Shown: positions 43,411 to 55,256 of the stretch, in pieces | Layout of the letters: each line of letters starts with the position of its first letter | Numbering within the stretch: position 1 is the first letter of the stretch | Notes under the pieces: generated by a model | Seen by the model: the letters and a program-made list of their open reading frames with translations, nothing else | Told to the model about the DNA's origin: nothing | Databases searched by the model: none | NCBI GenBank assembly: GCA_021234155.1 | Contig: JAJEKV010000016.1 | Span: 62,001 to 126,000, forward strand | Direction: 5' to 3' | DNA: 64,000 nucleotides | Source of the DNA: Isoetes taiwanensis | Taxonomy: Eukaryota; Streptophyta; Lycopodiopsida; Isoetales; Isoetaceae | Made by a program: the position numbers and the translations under genes

Positions 43411-44453
43411 AAAAACAACATTACAATAATATACACATTAAGGGAGGGTGGGTGGGAGTCAAGGGAACCGCTTAGAGAGGAGAAAATGCCGATGAGAAGT
43501 CGAAGAAATAGCGATCCCAAATGAACCAGAGCCACATGCAATGCCAGAGCCAAGAGATGCATGCTCGCCCATTCGAGAATGCCGATCCGATGGCTCGGAT
43601 CGATGGGATTCTCTGTGCTTGTTCAGTTTCTCTTTCAATGCATCTGAAAACTGAAACATATTCAGGAAAACAACCTAGCATTGAAAAGAATTGGGCAAGA
43701 GGATGTCGTGGAAGCTTACTTTTAGTATGCAGTGCTATTGCATTCCGTCTTTGACCTTTCAATTCAGAGTATGTAGCAGAAACAGACATCGGTGCTTTCT
43801 AGGAATTGTTACACGCGAAAATTATTTTTTCCTGAGCACAGTGAAATAAGAGTTGCATATATGTCATTCACCACACATAAATATTTATAGTTATTATTAT
43901 TATAAACTTCACGTTTCATGAAGTTGTCACTTAAGTGGTATATGGGGCTGTCAGGCAGTTTCTCACAAGACTCCTTGAAAGAGCCTTCCATCCAGGAAAC
44001 ACTCGAGGGAAGATTCAATACATAATCAGCTAGTTGTTGAGAGTAGGCAATTTTTCTTTTGCATTTCAAACGAGGATTTGAACCAACACATGTGTTGCAT
44101 GACTTTTAACTCCCATTTGGAAGCATTATTATGATTTAGTTCCATAGATGGTACGTGTCCATAAACAATGGCAGAATTTCTTGTCCTCAAAATGGACTCT
44201 CCCTAATTTACGCCCAAAATCCTCCCTTTTCAAGGATAAATGATGTCAAATTTTGTTTGTAATGTCCAAAGTCAAATTATTGTCAATGATGTTAGTTGAA
44301 TATAGCTATCAATTAGGAAAATCTTAATATTCGTGTATTCCGTGGACGCAAGGTAAAGTTCAAATAATGCGGTGCCATGTGACAAGTGGGGGAGGTAAGT
44401 TAGACACGAAAAATAAAGATTCCAAACATGACACAAATGAGAAACTTGGACAT
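43411..44453. other. No supported gene
   Basis: Short shadow ORFs on both strands; the last 300 bp are AT-rich and may hold the dehydrogenase promoter. Confidence 0.4.
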
Positions 44454-44460
44454 TATAAAA
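44454..44460 (+). promoter_or_regulatory. Candidate TATA box of the dehydrogenase gene
   Basis: TATAAAA lies 35 bp before the chosen ATG at 44495. That would give a very short leader, so the assignment is tentative. Confidence 0.35.
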
Positions 44461-44494
44461 TGCGTGATTGAGTGGTACCTTAATCAAAGCAGTA

Positions 44495-45715
44495 ATGGAT
44501 AAGAGTTCATGGTGGTCGTCCAAAACGGTTGCAGTGGTTAGTGGAGGCAATGTTGGAATTGGCCTTGAGATTGTGAAGAGCTTTGCTAGCCTTGGTATTA
44601 CTACGGTCCTCACTGCAAGGCACCTTCATAAACTCAACAATGCAGTAGATCTTTTGAAGAAACAAACCTTGCATGTTGTATCTCATCTTTTAGATGTTAC
44701 AAACCCTATCTCAATACAAGAATTTGCCTTGTGGCTCGAGAAAGAGTTTGGTGGTCTTGACATACTTGTAAGAAATATTCTCAACGTTAAATGGGAAGAA
44801 CATGAATTTTACGTTAAGGCTATATGTTCTATCTTTTACCTTTACCCTTCGTGCAGGTTAATAATGCTGGAATATTGGATGAAAGCAATCCCAGATTAAC
44901 TATGACAACTAATTACTATGGTGCAAAAATGTTGACAGAGGCTATGCTTCCATTGTTCAAGTGCTCAGCTACAGGTCCAAGGATCGTGATGATAAGCTCT
45001 TGCACAAGTCGACTCGATGTAAGTAGCATAACATTCCTGCATAATAGATAGATAATAGGATCATTGTCTCTCTTTCTATATTTTTTGGTATAATAGACAT
45101 CTTGGTTTTGGTGGACAATAAGAATCAGTTCAATTAACTTCCTTCACATTACGATGTAGTTAATAAACCCACTTTTGTTTTGTCTTTGATACACAGTGGC
45201 TGCAACAAGAAGCATATAAATGGGTGGAAAAGTTAAATAATGTGGAAAAAATTTCTGAAGAGCTAATTGATTCCTTCATTGAAAGCTTTCTTAATGATCA
45301 AGAACAGGGCAAGGGAATGGAAAAAGGATGGCCAACACTGAAGGAAGCCATTGCACCTTCTGCTCTAATGACCTATTCAGTTTCAAAAATGGCACTCAAT
45401 GCATATGCAAGAATGCTAGATAGAGATCTACGCCAAAAAGGTTGCAAATTATATGTGAATTGTATGTGCCCTGGATTAACTGCAACGCCATTGACTAGGA
45501 ATCTGGGACACAATGTTACAGATGCCATTGAGACTGCAATATGGCTAGCTTTGCTTCCTGAGAAAGAATGCCCATCTGGGAAGTTTTTTGTTCGTCGAAA
45601 AGATGTTGACTTTGTTGATATTCCTTACACTCAGAATGAGCTTTTTGCACCTTCTCTTGTGCAACATAACCAAGGTTTGACTGAGTTTATCAACTCTTAT
45701 GTAGCGAAAAACTAG
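44495..45715 (+). CDS. Short-chain dehydrogenase/reductase (carbonyl/menthone-reductase-like), three exons
   Basis: Predicted NADP(H)-dependent cytosolic oxidoreductase of the plant carbonyl reductase / menthone-salutaridine reductase type; the substrate cannot be read from sequence. Exons 44495-44767, 44857-45018 and 45197-45715, all phase 0, with GTAAGA/GTGCAG and GTAAGT/ACACAG splice sites, giving 317 residues. Cofactor motif SGGNVGIG at residues 16-23 (Thr of the usual TGxxxGIG replaced by Ser). NNAG at 93-96, catalytic Ser in the ISS motif near 139, YSVSK with Tyr205 and Lys209. About 50 residues between the second exon and YxxxK form the extra helical segment typical of this subgroup. 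The gene looks intact and is the only such gene here; start chosen as the first ATG after the candidate TATA box. Confidence 0.9.
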
Positions 45716-46376
45716 ATATTTAGTAGGGCTCATGCCTGACCAACAAATTTGCCGTATTATTTCTTATTATCTATAAAATGGTCTTTCTACCATGACAATG
45801 TTGTCTAATGAATACTCTTGTTTTCATGGAAAGAAATTTCCAATCACAGATCTATCTATACATTTAACTAAGCCAATAAATTAGATAAGGCATGGTGATG
45901 TTGTTGGCCAATATTTTAACATTTCGCATGCATTTAACATCTTCATTTTCGACATCTTACCTTTACTTTAGTCTCTTTACACCTCAATGCATACCCCTTC
46001 CTACCTATCATCCTAATATTATTTGATAGTTGGCTATGTTTTTATGGTCAAGGGTTGACGCAATGGAGCAACATGAGATACTATTCCATCATCCATGTAT
46101 GGCATACACAACATAACAAGATATTTTAAGCACGAATGCGTTGATGAATGATCATGATTGTATTTTGGAGTAAAACTCTGCAAATGGAACAAGGTGCTAT
46201 GCACAAAGGCTTGCCCTCTAGTGGTCTGAGAGTATGTTTTCACGTTTCTTGTTTGGTCATTTCGTGTGTCGAGCCTTGTTAATTTTGTAAACACACCCCA
46301 TAAGTTCTCTGTCTTATTTCAAGAGTTGCGGAGGTTAATTTATTCAACTGAGGAATGTAAGGGAAAGTGTTATTAG
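45716..46376. other. 3' flank of the dehydrogenase; nothing further
   Basis: AT-rich sequence with AATAAATTAG-type polyadenylation-like motifs near 45876. No gene seen. Confidence 0.4.
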
Positions 46377-46671
46377 TCATACTAGGCTAAGCCATTGGGC
46401 ATTTTTAGGACATTGTGGACTTGTACAAGTGAATACGATGTATGACCTTCTGGGGTCACTCCAGTAGCAGTGTCTGATGTCACAAAATGCGGGCGTGAAA
46501 TCTGTCCATATTTGGTCAAGGAGTGACCTGAAGCGCATGGGGGCCTTGACTTGTTGGACAATGCTAGGTATTGCTGTGTGGAGGTTGGTGACGATGATAT
46601 ATTGTCGCATGGCATCTATGTTGAAATCTCCCATAAGGATAGTCCTGGTGGTTGCCCTGCATTGTTCACAC

Positions 46672-46673
<2 letters not shown>
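46377..46673 (-). mobile_element. LINE endonuclease-domain fragment
   Basis: The minus strand encodes RTILMGDFNIDAM, the GDFN motif of the APE endonuclease, and further on LLDQIWTDF and HCYWSDPRRSYIVF. The last matches the SDHR/SDHxxI block with His changed to Pro. These are consecutive motifs of LINE endonucleases. A parallel frame reads TSTQ-type sequence, so the copy is frameshifted. Whether it belongs to the same family as copies A-D is unknown. Confidence 0.7.

Positions 46674-46700
<27 letters not shown>
46672..46700. repeat. 29-nt A run
   Basis: Uninterrupted A29 at the upstream side of the minus-strand LINE fragment, so on the wrong side to be its own poly(A) tail. Confidence 0.9.
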
Positions 46701-46703
<3 letters not shown>

Positions 46704-48081
46704 ATTGTAAATGAATTATAAAATAAACAAAGCTTAACCTTAAGTTTTCGGGATAAAAAAAAAAAGTTCCATCAAACCTCAAAACCTCATAATAGCTCTG
46801 CTTTGTAGCTATTATTCTGCATCACATAAAGTGCATTCCAACCCATTATCACCCGTAATGCCGTAATGGAATGGAAGTGTCCCAGTATGTGATAGTGTGG
46901 AATGAGTGTTAACAGAGTTTTTGCTCCATTTTTGCATATTGGCTCTTGCTAATAGAAGTATGCTTTGGAATTGACACGATCGATAGATATTTTACAGATG
47001 TAATGCCATTTTGCTTCCAGATAATCCATTTTGGTATCTATTTCAAAGTGATGCTTTTGAGATTTTTGTGTTCCTTACAGATACATGCATTTACAAGGAA
47101 CAACAGCAAAGGGACAAAGGTCCACCCAAGGCTTGGCCAAGCTGCATGGCTCTGTTGCATCTCTGGCGCCCCTGTGTTGCAACAAGTTTTTCATTGTGAT
47201 GGTATATGATAGATTTTCAAGGGAACACTGGAACTAATGCTGTGAAGTACATGATGTTAAGGTCGAACATTTTCTTTACGGCAAAGCTTGATGGGTAACA
47301 ATAAACTTAGAATTTCTTATAAATTTTTTTAATGTATTGTGTTACAGCTATTGGTTTCGCAGTTTGTTGCCATCGACAGAACACGACATGGGGGGGCTTT
47401 GCAGAATACAACCCCCTTCTTTTATAGGAAAGCAACTCCGCTTCCATCCAAATTTTGAGCCCCAAAATATTGCATAAAGTTCAAAAACTTCGCTACAAAT
47501 GTTTGCTTGGGCCTTTCAACATCTTTCTGACATAATCCAATGGTTTCTAGCAAAGCAAGAGCTTCGTCTAAGAAATTTCTGTGAGACCACTTGATGTACA
47601 TTTATAATGTCTAGCCACCAAGTTCCTAAACGCTATAAAATCATACGGTTCAGTCTTCTGTGCGATCAGTTTGGTAATTTAAGGAACATGCTAGCCAACC
47701 TTAGACATTTTTAGTGTAATATATTGGCTAGTTATTGAAAAAGGGGTACAATAAGTCTTGATAGAGGACTATTTGGCCACCATTTTTGGGAAGCAATGGA
47801 ATAAATTTGTAGTTAAATTAATGTTTTTGTGACACCCAAGCCTTATTTTTAACACCTTTGCAGCCCAAAGATTATCATCAAGGGCAAATGCCAATAGTCT
47901 TCAGCAAAGCCAGAATCTTATGACGTGAAAGATATTATTTGGTACGTGCACAGGGGTGCGAGAAGTAGCTATCCCATTGACGCATACATTTACCTTTGTA
48001 GCAAGACAGGAAGGGGCAAGTTCAAGGCCCGCTGGAGAAATGGTTAGCTTGACAACCACATAGAACGAGAATGAAATTTTA
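46701..48081. other. No supported gene
   Basis: AT-rich sequence. Small overlapping ORFs at 46946-47209 are without signature. Confidence 0.4.
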
Positions 48082-49263
48082 GTGAAGTGCCTTAAAGATG
48101 ATGGGGACGTTACGTACTACCTTAACAGCCATATGCTTCACATAAGCATGTGCAAGCCAAAAGATGTCTTTGTATACATCTCAGAAAATAACAAGCTTGG
48201 CTATGTGACTGTAAACGATTTTTGTTGTTTGTTTTGTCCATTTGGTATAAATTTATACAATCAACGGACTAACCAGATACTCTTACTACATGATATAATG
48301 GACATTTTGGCTTCTGTTACTCTCTGCGAGGAAAATGTTATGGTAAAGGGCTTGTGGTACCTTCGTGTCAAGGAAGATGTGGAGAAAGAGAGCGAGCCGG
48401 AGGAGGAGGAGGAGGAGGAGGAGTCGCAAGATGCAAAGAAATTAAGGTCCACAAAAGCTTTGACCATCGAGGAGTCTGTAGAAGCCATTCAGAAAGCACT
48501 TGTGCAGACATTGTTCTAAAACCCTTTGACAGGTCAAATGAAATCTTGAAAAGGGTCAACGAGACAAAATTTTTGAAGCAGACCATCTATCTTTCCCTAA
48601 TCACAATTAAGCGTGTGTCTAAAAATGAAGATGGGGTCAAGGTGCTTCAAGCTAGAAAGTTGTACGATGTGCATGTGGCCATACTAAAGCAGAGAATGCG
48701 ACAAATCCACATGCCCATGTGTCACCACTTGTTGTAATGGTGGATAGAACACAAGTCCAAGAGCTAAAGCATTACATAAAGGCAGACTTCAAGGACTATA
48801 CTTACTATGTTCTCAGTGGCACACACAGCTACAAGGCTAGGAAAGAATTGTCGAAAGAAAAAAAACAGAAACGAGGTTTGGAAAAGCGTAGAGGCTCATA
48901 TTTATGTAGGCCTGATAGATGAAGAGGCAAAAGTCATTGTAGTGAGCCACAACCTTGATAATGACTTCAAATTGAAGACGAGCCTCATAGACAAGATACA
49001 TTTCATGCACAGGGAATATGTTGAGTTCAAACATCTGTATGGTGAGGATTTCTTTCAAGAAGCAGGAGAACAAACTCCAAGAACTTCGTGAGGCTTGTGT
49101 CACAGAGTGTTGCCTGAGCTACGACTCTGACAAGAAGCCACACATGGTTGTTAAACAGTATGACAACTACCTCCAACATGCTTTTAGAGACTACCAAGTA
49201 AGCACAATGATCCTCAACCTTCAAATGCTTTTTTCAAGTCTAGATGTCTCTAGATTAAAATAG
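48082..49263 (+). pseudogene. ParB/sulfiredoxin-like-fold protein, eukaryotic element type, frameshifted
   Basis: At least four consecutive plus-strand frames make one ancestral protein. The N-terminal part (48082-48519) ends with an acidic run (EPEEEEEEEE) and TIEESVEAIQKALVQTLF. The next frame has NEILKRVNETKFLKQTIYLS. Then VVMVDRTQVQELKHYI and YYVLSGTHSYKARKEL appear, then VEAHIYVGLIDEEAKVIVVS with HNLDND. The order YxxLSGxHxxxAxKEL, (x)nIYxGLxDEEA, xxNxxN recalls the ParB N-terminal domain (G-E-R/H-R-x-x-A, then E-N). One shift falls in an A8 run at about 48858 and another near 49047. Mobile-element-associated ParB-like proteins occur in other eukaryotes (from memory). Non-functional as it stands. 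Confidence 0.5.
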
Positions 49264-49310
49264 ATTAAAATAGATTAAGGTCTAGATTAAATTAGAAAGC
49301 CACCGGCCTC

Positions 49311-49527
49311 CGGTATAAATTTATACCGCTGGAGGATTTTGGTATAAATTTATACCGTTAGAGGCTTTCACTCTCAATTTACACCGCTCGAGTCTTTCGG
49401 TAGAAATTCATACTGCGTCAGGGAACGGTATAAATTTATACCCCGACATGGAAACGATATAAATTTATACCGCGGCATGGAGCGGTATAGATTTATACCG
49501 TGGCATGGACCAGTATAAATTTATACC
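49311..49527. repeat. Third palindrome array: GGTATAAATTTATACC, 28-30 bp period
   Basis: Perfect or near-perfect 16-18 bp palindromes start at 49311, 49341, 49426, 49455, 49483 and 49511, with degenerate members at 49371 and 49398. The later spacers read GGCATGGA. The array begins about 50 bp after the ParB-like pseudogene. Each palindrome contains TATAAATTTATA, so TATA-like on both strands. Confidence 0.93.
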
Positions 49528-51060
49528 TCTCGACTCTATCTCTAGCATTAGTTGATGCAGAATAGGACTTTAGGACTAAGCTACTTGTGTTACAACTTGT
49601 GACAGGTGTGGGAGTTACAAGAAAGAATTTTGTATATGTGTTGCAGATGATGGACTAAAAGAACAAGCAACCACCAGTATTACAAACCTCAAAAGAGGCC
49701 AAGTATGGCTACCAAGAACCCCCTAGATTCCCCACTCCTTGAGCCCCCTGGACTTCCCCTTGTGTTGATCCCTCAGATCAATACTGCAACATATTGCAGT
49801 TCCCAATCGTTCCCAGAACGATGCTACATGGCATTCCTCCCTTGAGATCTATGATCTCTTATATAGGATACCAACTCTAATGGCATTCCACCACGCATAT
49901 ACATGCATGCATTAGTGCCACTTGCCCTTTAAACCTATAATCCTTAGGTTTAATGATTCTATATGACCTAGGGACCTAACATATGTACCTAACATATGTT
50001 ATATGATATAGAGCCTAACCTAGGTACGTAACATACCTCCCCCCTTCAAATCCTTGGTCCCCAAGGATCATGGGAGTGTGCGTATTTTGAAACCCATTCT
50101 CTAGGTCACCCGGTGGCCATGGTTTTAACATCTAGTCCCTTTGAAACCCGTTCCTTGAATCCCCAATTATCATGGTTTCATCCTCTAGTCCCTTCGGAAA
50201 CCTGTTCCCTGGATCACCCCGTGATCATGGTTTCATCCTCTAGACCCTTCGAAAACCCGTTCCCTCCACTAATCTTTCCGTGGCCTTCACAGATTTAGGG
50301 TCAGTTGAGGATTTTGCAGCATGTACACTTCACTCTCCCACGTGGCCTTGGGAAGTGATTGATCCTGCCACAAGATCCAGTACTATGCAATATTCTTATT
50401 GCGCAAACTTCTAGAAGAAAAAAGAAGTTCGCCCTTATACTTTCAATTCTAGGCTACTCCGATGCCTTCCAAACAGAGCATTTGGCGAAATTTTAATTTG
50501 ATATGGCATGCAAATTCACAACAGAAGTCTTTGTTCATGACAATAATCCAAGAACTTCTTGTTCAATTCCTTCTCGTAATCAATTCGGCATTATTGCTAC
50601 AAAAAATCCATTGCCTTGGATTTAACTTTGAATGTGACTGTCACAGAAACTGCTCGAATCACGGATTCAATAATCCAGAATCACTTCTCATCTATGATCT
50701 GTGCTCTTTCTCAAGTGAAATATGCTCCTGAAAATTTGACAGCTTAAATTTTGATCGCTCAAAAATTGTGGCAAAATGCAGGTTGAAATTCATTTGCAGA
50801 TGTACATAAATTCGGAGCAACAGAGTTTCGAACTTGTGGTGGATGCATGACGAGCTGTGGTGCAATGCTATGGCCATGTTGTCCGGATGATCCAAAGCCT
50901 CGGCCCTGCATGCTGTTCACAGGCCAAGCATCAAAACCACACTGCTTGCTCCCCAAACTGTCACAAAAATTTGAGATACCCTTCAAATTGGAAGACCCAC
51001 TGTCACAAAAAAATTTTCAGCCCACTGTCACAGAAATTTGAGTGAAATACATGCTCAAAA
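49528..51060. other. No supported gene; a ~54-bp tandem repeat inside
   Basis: At 50117-50280 three imperfect units of CATGGTTTCATCCTCTAGTC recur every 53-55 bp. CTCCCCCCTTCAAATCCTTG near 50035 recalls plant retrotransposon leader text, but no LTR pair was found. Confidence 0.5.
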
Positions 51061-51067
51061 CTTCAAT

Positions 51068-51345
51068 GGAAACCTCCCCAATTTTTCGTGGAAACCTCCC
51101 CCACTTTCAGTGGAAACCTCCCTAACTTTCCTTGGAAACCTCCCTCATTTTCCCGGAAACCTCTCCACCTTTCCCTGGAAACCTACCCAACTTTCCAGGC
51201 AAACCTGGGGAGGTTTCCATTTTGGAAAATAGGGGAGGTTTCCATGGAAACCTCCCCAACTTTCCTAGAAAACCAGGGGAGGTTTCCATATACAAAAACA
51301 GGGGAGGTTTTCACAGAAAATTGGGGAGGTTTCCGTAAAAATTAG
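51068..51345. repeat. 22-bp minisatellite GGAAACCTCCCCAACTTTCC, then inverted units
   Basis: GGAAACC starts at 51068, 51090, 51112, 51134, 51155 and 51177 (22-bp steps). From about 51206 the units switch to the complement (GGGGAGGTTTCCAT), so the array folds back on itself. A separate foldback of the same motif lies at 51483-51532. Three 49-bp tandem units (TTTTCCTATGGTTGAATGAA) follow at 51551-51690. Confidence 0.92.
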
Positions 51346-51766
51346 TAAAAAAAAGCCCCTCCACGATCTGCCTTGATCCACGTGCTTCTTTAATAGCCAC
51401 CTCGGTGGTTGTGTAAACATACCCTTATTAATTACACCCGCCTTTATTAATTACGGCCCTTTATTTTTTTTAAATATTTTAATGGAAACCTCCCCAATTT
51501 TCTGAGGAAACTAGGGGAGGTTTCCATAGAATGTTTATAGTCAACCTTGATTTTCCTATGGTTGAATGAAGCCCTATAGGTTCAACAAGGTCCCTCTCAT
51601 TTTCCTATGGTTGAATGAAGCCCCATAGGTTCAACAAGGTCCCTCCCATTTTCTTATGGTCGAAACCCCAGTAGGTTCAACAAGGACGCTTCGTGACATG
51701 GTGGATCTAGTGCGCGCGTCCAATTTCCAAACCATGAAAAGTTATGATCGCTTGTGGTAGTGCTAT

Positions 51767-52490
51767 TTATCTTTTACCTAAGTGGCACCCTATGTGCGAT
51801 GACACCCTATGTGCGACCTCGACCTCAACCTCAATGGGTAGTGTCCCGATGTAGAGGTCTACATCAACGGATGGAGGTGGGACAATGGAGGTGCAAGAAG
51901 CAGAGGGACCTGTCTCAAGCCCTATCCCTACGTGTGACGCAAGATCCACAGTGGCCCCCATATCAATCCCACCAAGCTCACCTACTGCACTGACTGCTGC
52001 TCCAACTACTACTCCATTCCTTCCATGTACATCCTCACTCTGCACTGCATGTCTCTCATCTGGAGCCTCTCCCTCCTCTGCATCGATATGGCCATTGCGG
52101 GCAAAGAGCCTACTCTGTGTCTCACGAAAATGAGCCTCTGCGTCTTCTTCTCGTATCTGCATCAGAGTCTGAATACGATCTGCGGCCCACTGTGCCCCTC
52201 CTCTGTGGGTATCTCTGGGCTAACTCTTGAGGAGAGTACACCCTCGTGTACCTCTCCCACTCGGCCACCACCTGTCTCTGCAGTCTCGCCCTGTAATGAG
52301 TATCCTGCTGGCCGACAAGAAACTCTGGCCTAGCACACCTCGCCTGTCCGCGAGCTCGACTCCTCTCCCTCTCCGGTATGGCCTCATCCTCAAGATCAAT
52401 CGCGTCAGCGGTGTCTGGCAGCAGGCGGGCCGCCGAAAGCAATCCAAGGTACCTCGGGATGCTTGTTCTTCCGGGTGCTTACATTGCACC
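51767..52490 (-). pseudogene. Orphan GC-rich coding remnant, unknown family
   Basis: Minus-strand frames join across shifts. One reads IPRYLGLLSAARLLPDTADA, then EFLVGQQDTHYRARLQRQVV and AEWERYTRVYSPQELAQRYP. After a frame change near 52180 it continues AQWAADRIQTLMQIREEDAE and AHFRETQSRLFARNGHIDAE. The helical, Gln/Arg/Glu-rich character recalls gag-like or other element proteins, but I cannot name it. Base composition is far more GC-rich than the surroundings. Confidence 0.35.
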
Positions 52491-52499
52491 ATTCAACAA

Positions 52500-53634
52500 C
52501 AAGCCCATATAACCCTCTCCGCGGCCGAGGGTGTGTGAACAACCCTCAGAAACACAAAACCACGCCCCTCGATCTAGGTGGCAACCCAGGGATGGTTGTC
52601 AACAACCGTCTGATCCTCCAACGCCCATGGATCACATCCCTAAACCAATAAACTTGAACCCTAAGTCTATGCACCCAGAAACTTGACCACTAAAAAGATA
52701 CACATAACAAACCCTAAAACCCTAACCCTTAAACTAAGTAATGGATCTAGTTAACTTATATAGAGAGAACTCACCCATCAACCGCAAAGGTCCTAATCGG
52801 TGGAGGTGGCGGCGGCGGCATCACACCCTCGCCCTCTTCATGTGCGCCCTCCCCATGTATATTATCTAAGGTAAGATGTAAGAAAAAAAAAAAAAAGCAT
52901 TAATATTGTTGAGTACTAATAAGTACTAAAAGAAAGGGCACAATGAAAAAGTAAAGTTTTGCTAACGAAACTCGCATTTGCACGATCACCACATCCATGC
53001 ATAAAACTATTTCTTTCTATTATGCATCCGTTTCAATGAATTTTAATGTTTTTTAATAGTCCCAAACATGGTATACTAGCAAGTACATAGCAGACAATAG
53101 CGCACAATAAAAAGAAATTGAAATAAAGTGCACTAACCATTGAAACAAAATCATACGAAACAGTATTCACAAGGGATTAAAGAAAATACGATAGAGCAAG
53201 GCATATCAACTTGTCTTATTCACAAAATTTCAATAACATGGGAATTTTTTTACAATATAACCTTGGGGAGGTTTCTCAAAAAAGTTCCTAAAAGCAAAAC
53301 AAATTCAATCCAAATCTCAAGAAATAATACTGAGCCAGCTTTCTGATATCAAAGTTGATAATCTCCTTGGGTAGGCTTACCTGACATCGCGCTATTTGTG
53401 GCAAGTATATAATTCTTTGATTCTTCTTTGCCAATTTCCCTCGTGATCAGAAGAACTTTGAAGTGGAATCCTCCCCTTTCCTGTGCTGGAATCTTTGGAA
53501 TTCTAACCTCCCCTTCCTCTGCTGGGCTTCAGCTTTAGATTTCCGCTGTTTCAATAGTTAAACCTGCCAAAATTTGCAAATTTTTTCAAAAAACGAGCTT
53601 CAGCTTGCTACAAATTTCTTCCAAAACATATTAG
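52500..53634. other. No supported gene
   Basis: A GGCGGCGGCGGC patch near 52808-52822 and AT-rich sequence after. No AMP-binding motifs were found that would supply the missing 4CL exons. Confidence 0.4.
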
Positions 53635-53772
53635 ATGGAAGAAATTAGAGTTCACATACTATCGCCTCACAAGAAAATTCGCAAGGTCCTATTTATGGAC
53701 AAGATTCTAAAGTCTGCCAGTGGAAAGATTCTTCGAAAGGATTTAAAGCATGGGCATATTTCAAAGCTCTAA
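53635..53772 (+). pseudogene. 4-coumarate:CoA ligase-like (acyl-activating enzyme) last exon, isolated
   Basis: After an ATATTAG acceptor, the frame reads EEIRVHILSPHKKIRKVLFM, DKILKSASGKILRKDLKHGH, ISKL and a TAA. SxSGKILRKDL with its catalytic Lys, and the preceding (Y/H)KxIRKVxFxDKI, are the C-terminal A10 region of adenylate-forming ligases such as 4CL. No other exon of the enzyme was found in the window on this strand. It is probably a stray fragment, unless a very long intron separates it from the rest. Confidence 0.7.
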
Positions 53773-55157
53773 TTGCAAATGACTGTTCATATTAGGGCGG
53801 TATTCAGAAACTGATCGTGTATTATATGACCAAGGCATGTCTCAATTCTTGTGGAAAGAACGACTACTGATCTGGCCAGGCCCTTAACATTCCCATTAGC
53901 TTTTGTCTTGGTTTCCTTGGTTTGACATGTCAACTAAATGCACTCATAGACCAGAGGGCTGGATTGATCACAAGGGAGAAATTCACAAGAAGGTTGAATT
54001 GATCACAAAGAGATAAGAAAGTCTGAGACTTGATATTTTAGATCAACTAGTGGAGCATTCAAGAAAAGTTCCGCTTCTGCTGGCTTTGCGATATGGTCCA
54101 GAAATCAGGCTAATGGGGATGCACCATTAAATCAAAAGTGGCAATCCCAGACAAGGAAACGCCATTCTCCTTAACTCTCCTTATAGTCTAGTTTTTGCCT
54201 AGATGGGTTCAGAATAATATACAGCTGCTGAATTTTTTCTCAGATTACTTCACCATTACATCTCGTTAAGCATCACACTAGCTTACCTGGATCGGAAGCT
54301 CTAATTTTCGCATCAAGAGCTCAAGAGGTTTTCGCATCAAGAGCTCGATTTGGAGCAGAGCTAGAAATACCACTTGGAGCAACCGAAGCTTATTTTAGAA
54401 TAGTTTGATTGGCCTGAGAGCTTTCAGCTTACTAGATCCCTGTAGAATGTGGTCGAGTTGCAGAATAAGTTTTCTGGCATCAAACACGAGGAGCTCAGAT
54501 TCTAGAGCCATTTTCATAACCTCATTTTTTAAATTTCTTTACGCATCAAACTAGCTTACCTGGATCAGAAGCCTGTGGTTTTCTGCCATCACAATCCTCT
54601 TTAACATCATTCTGCAATGATCGAAGGATAATAAAAGCATTAGGATTATTGTCACACTGCATATTCTAGCACATATCAAGCAGGTTACAGTCTGAATCTT
54701 TTTAAAGTTAAGGTCTAGCAAATGGAAACCTTACGCTTGCTTCAGAGCCTTTGAACCGCTTGCAATCGCTTCAGAGCCTATGCATGGGACCAAATTTCAT
54801 AAAAATAATATGAAATAGCGAAAGCTGACAATCAAGGAAGTTCCGGCCACAGTTCCAGCAGCAGAAATAAGCATACCCTCAAAAAGCATCCTTCTTATTA
54901 ATTTCAGCAATTCCGACCCTTTTGTTGCATTTCCTTCCTCCTTGTTGCGAATCCGGTCCGGCAAAGGCAGGGCCTCCACTTGAATCACTTGAATAATTTA
55001 GAGTTTTTCGCGCTTCTGTTTTGCTACAGAAAAGGAGCTCCAGAAGCCCCAAAATTCATCTACGAAATCAGGGAAAGGGACAATTCAATCTCGCCGTTCA
55101 TATTAAATTCTGGCATTTATGAGGCGTAGATCTCGTTGATCAAAAAAATCTAATCTC
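53773..55157. other. No supported gene
   Basis: Contains the repeated phrase CTAGCTTACCTGGATC(A/G)GAAGC (about 54279 and 54553). A minus-strand ORF at 54797-54988 (MIQVEALPLPDRIRNKEEGN) looks like a possible N-terminal exon with a hydrophobic stretch, but has no family match. Confidence 0.35.
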
Positions 55158-55256
55158 ATTGGAAACCTCCCCAATTTTCCCATATCGAAACCTCCCCAAG
55201 CTTCCATGGAAAGCTGGGGAGGTTTCCATATGGGAAAATTGGGGAGGTTTCCAATC
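55158..55256. repeat. About 100-bp foldback of GGAAACCTCCCC motifs
   Basis: Arms carry ATTGGAAACCTCCCCAATTT, TCCCATAT and GAAACCTCCCCAAGC, and are mirrored by GCTGGGGAGGTTTCCATATG and GGAAAATTGGGGAGG. Nearly complete pairing around TCCATGGA, with a one-base offset near the centre. Same motif as the 51.07 kb minisatellite. Confidence 0.9.

Noticed and set aside
46672-46700. Poly(A) tail of the neighbouring LINE fragment
   Set aside because: The LINE fragment is on the minus strand, so its tail would be a T run at its lower-coordinate side; the A run is on the opposite side.
49311-49527. Tandem TATA-box promoters
   Set aside because: The TATAAATTTATA cores are parts of symmetric palindromes in a regular array with no ORF immediately downstream; no promoter call is justified.
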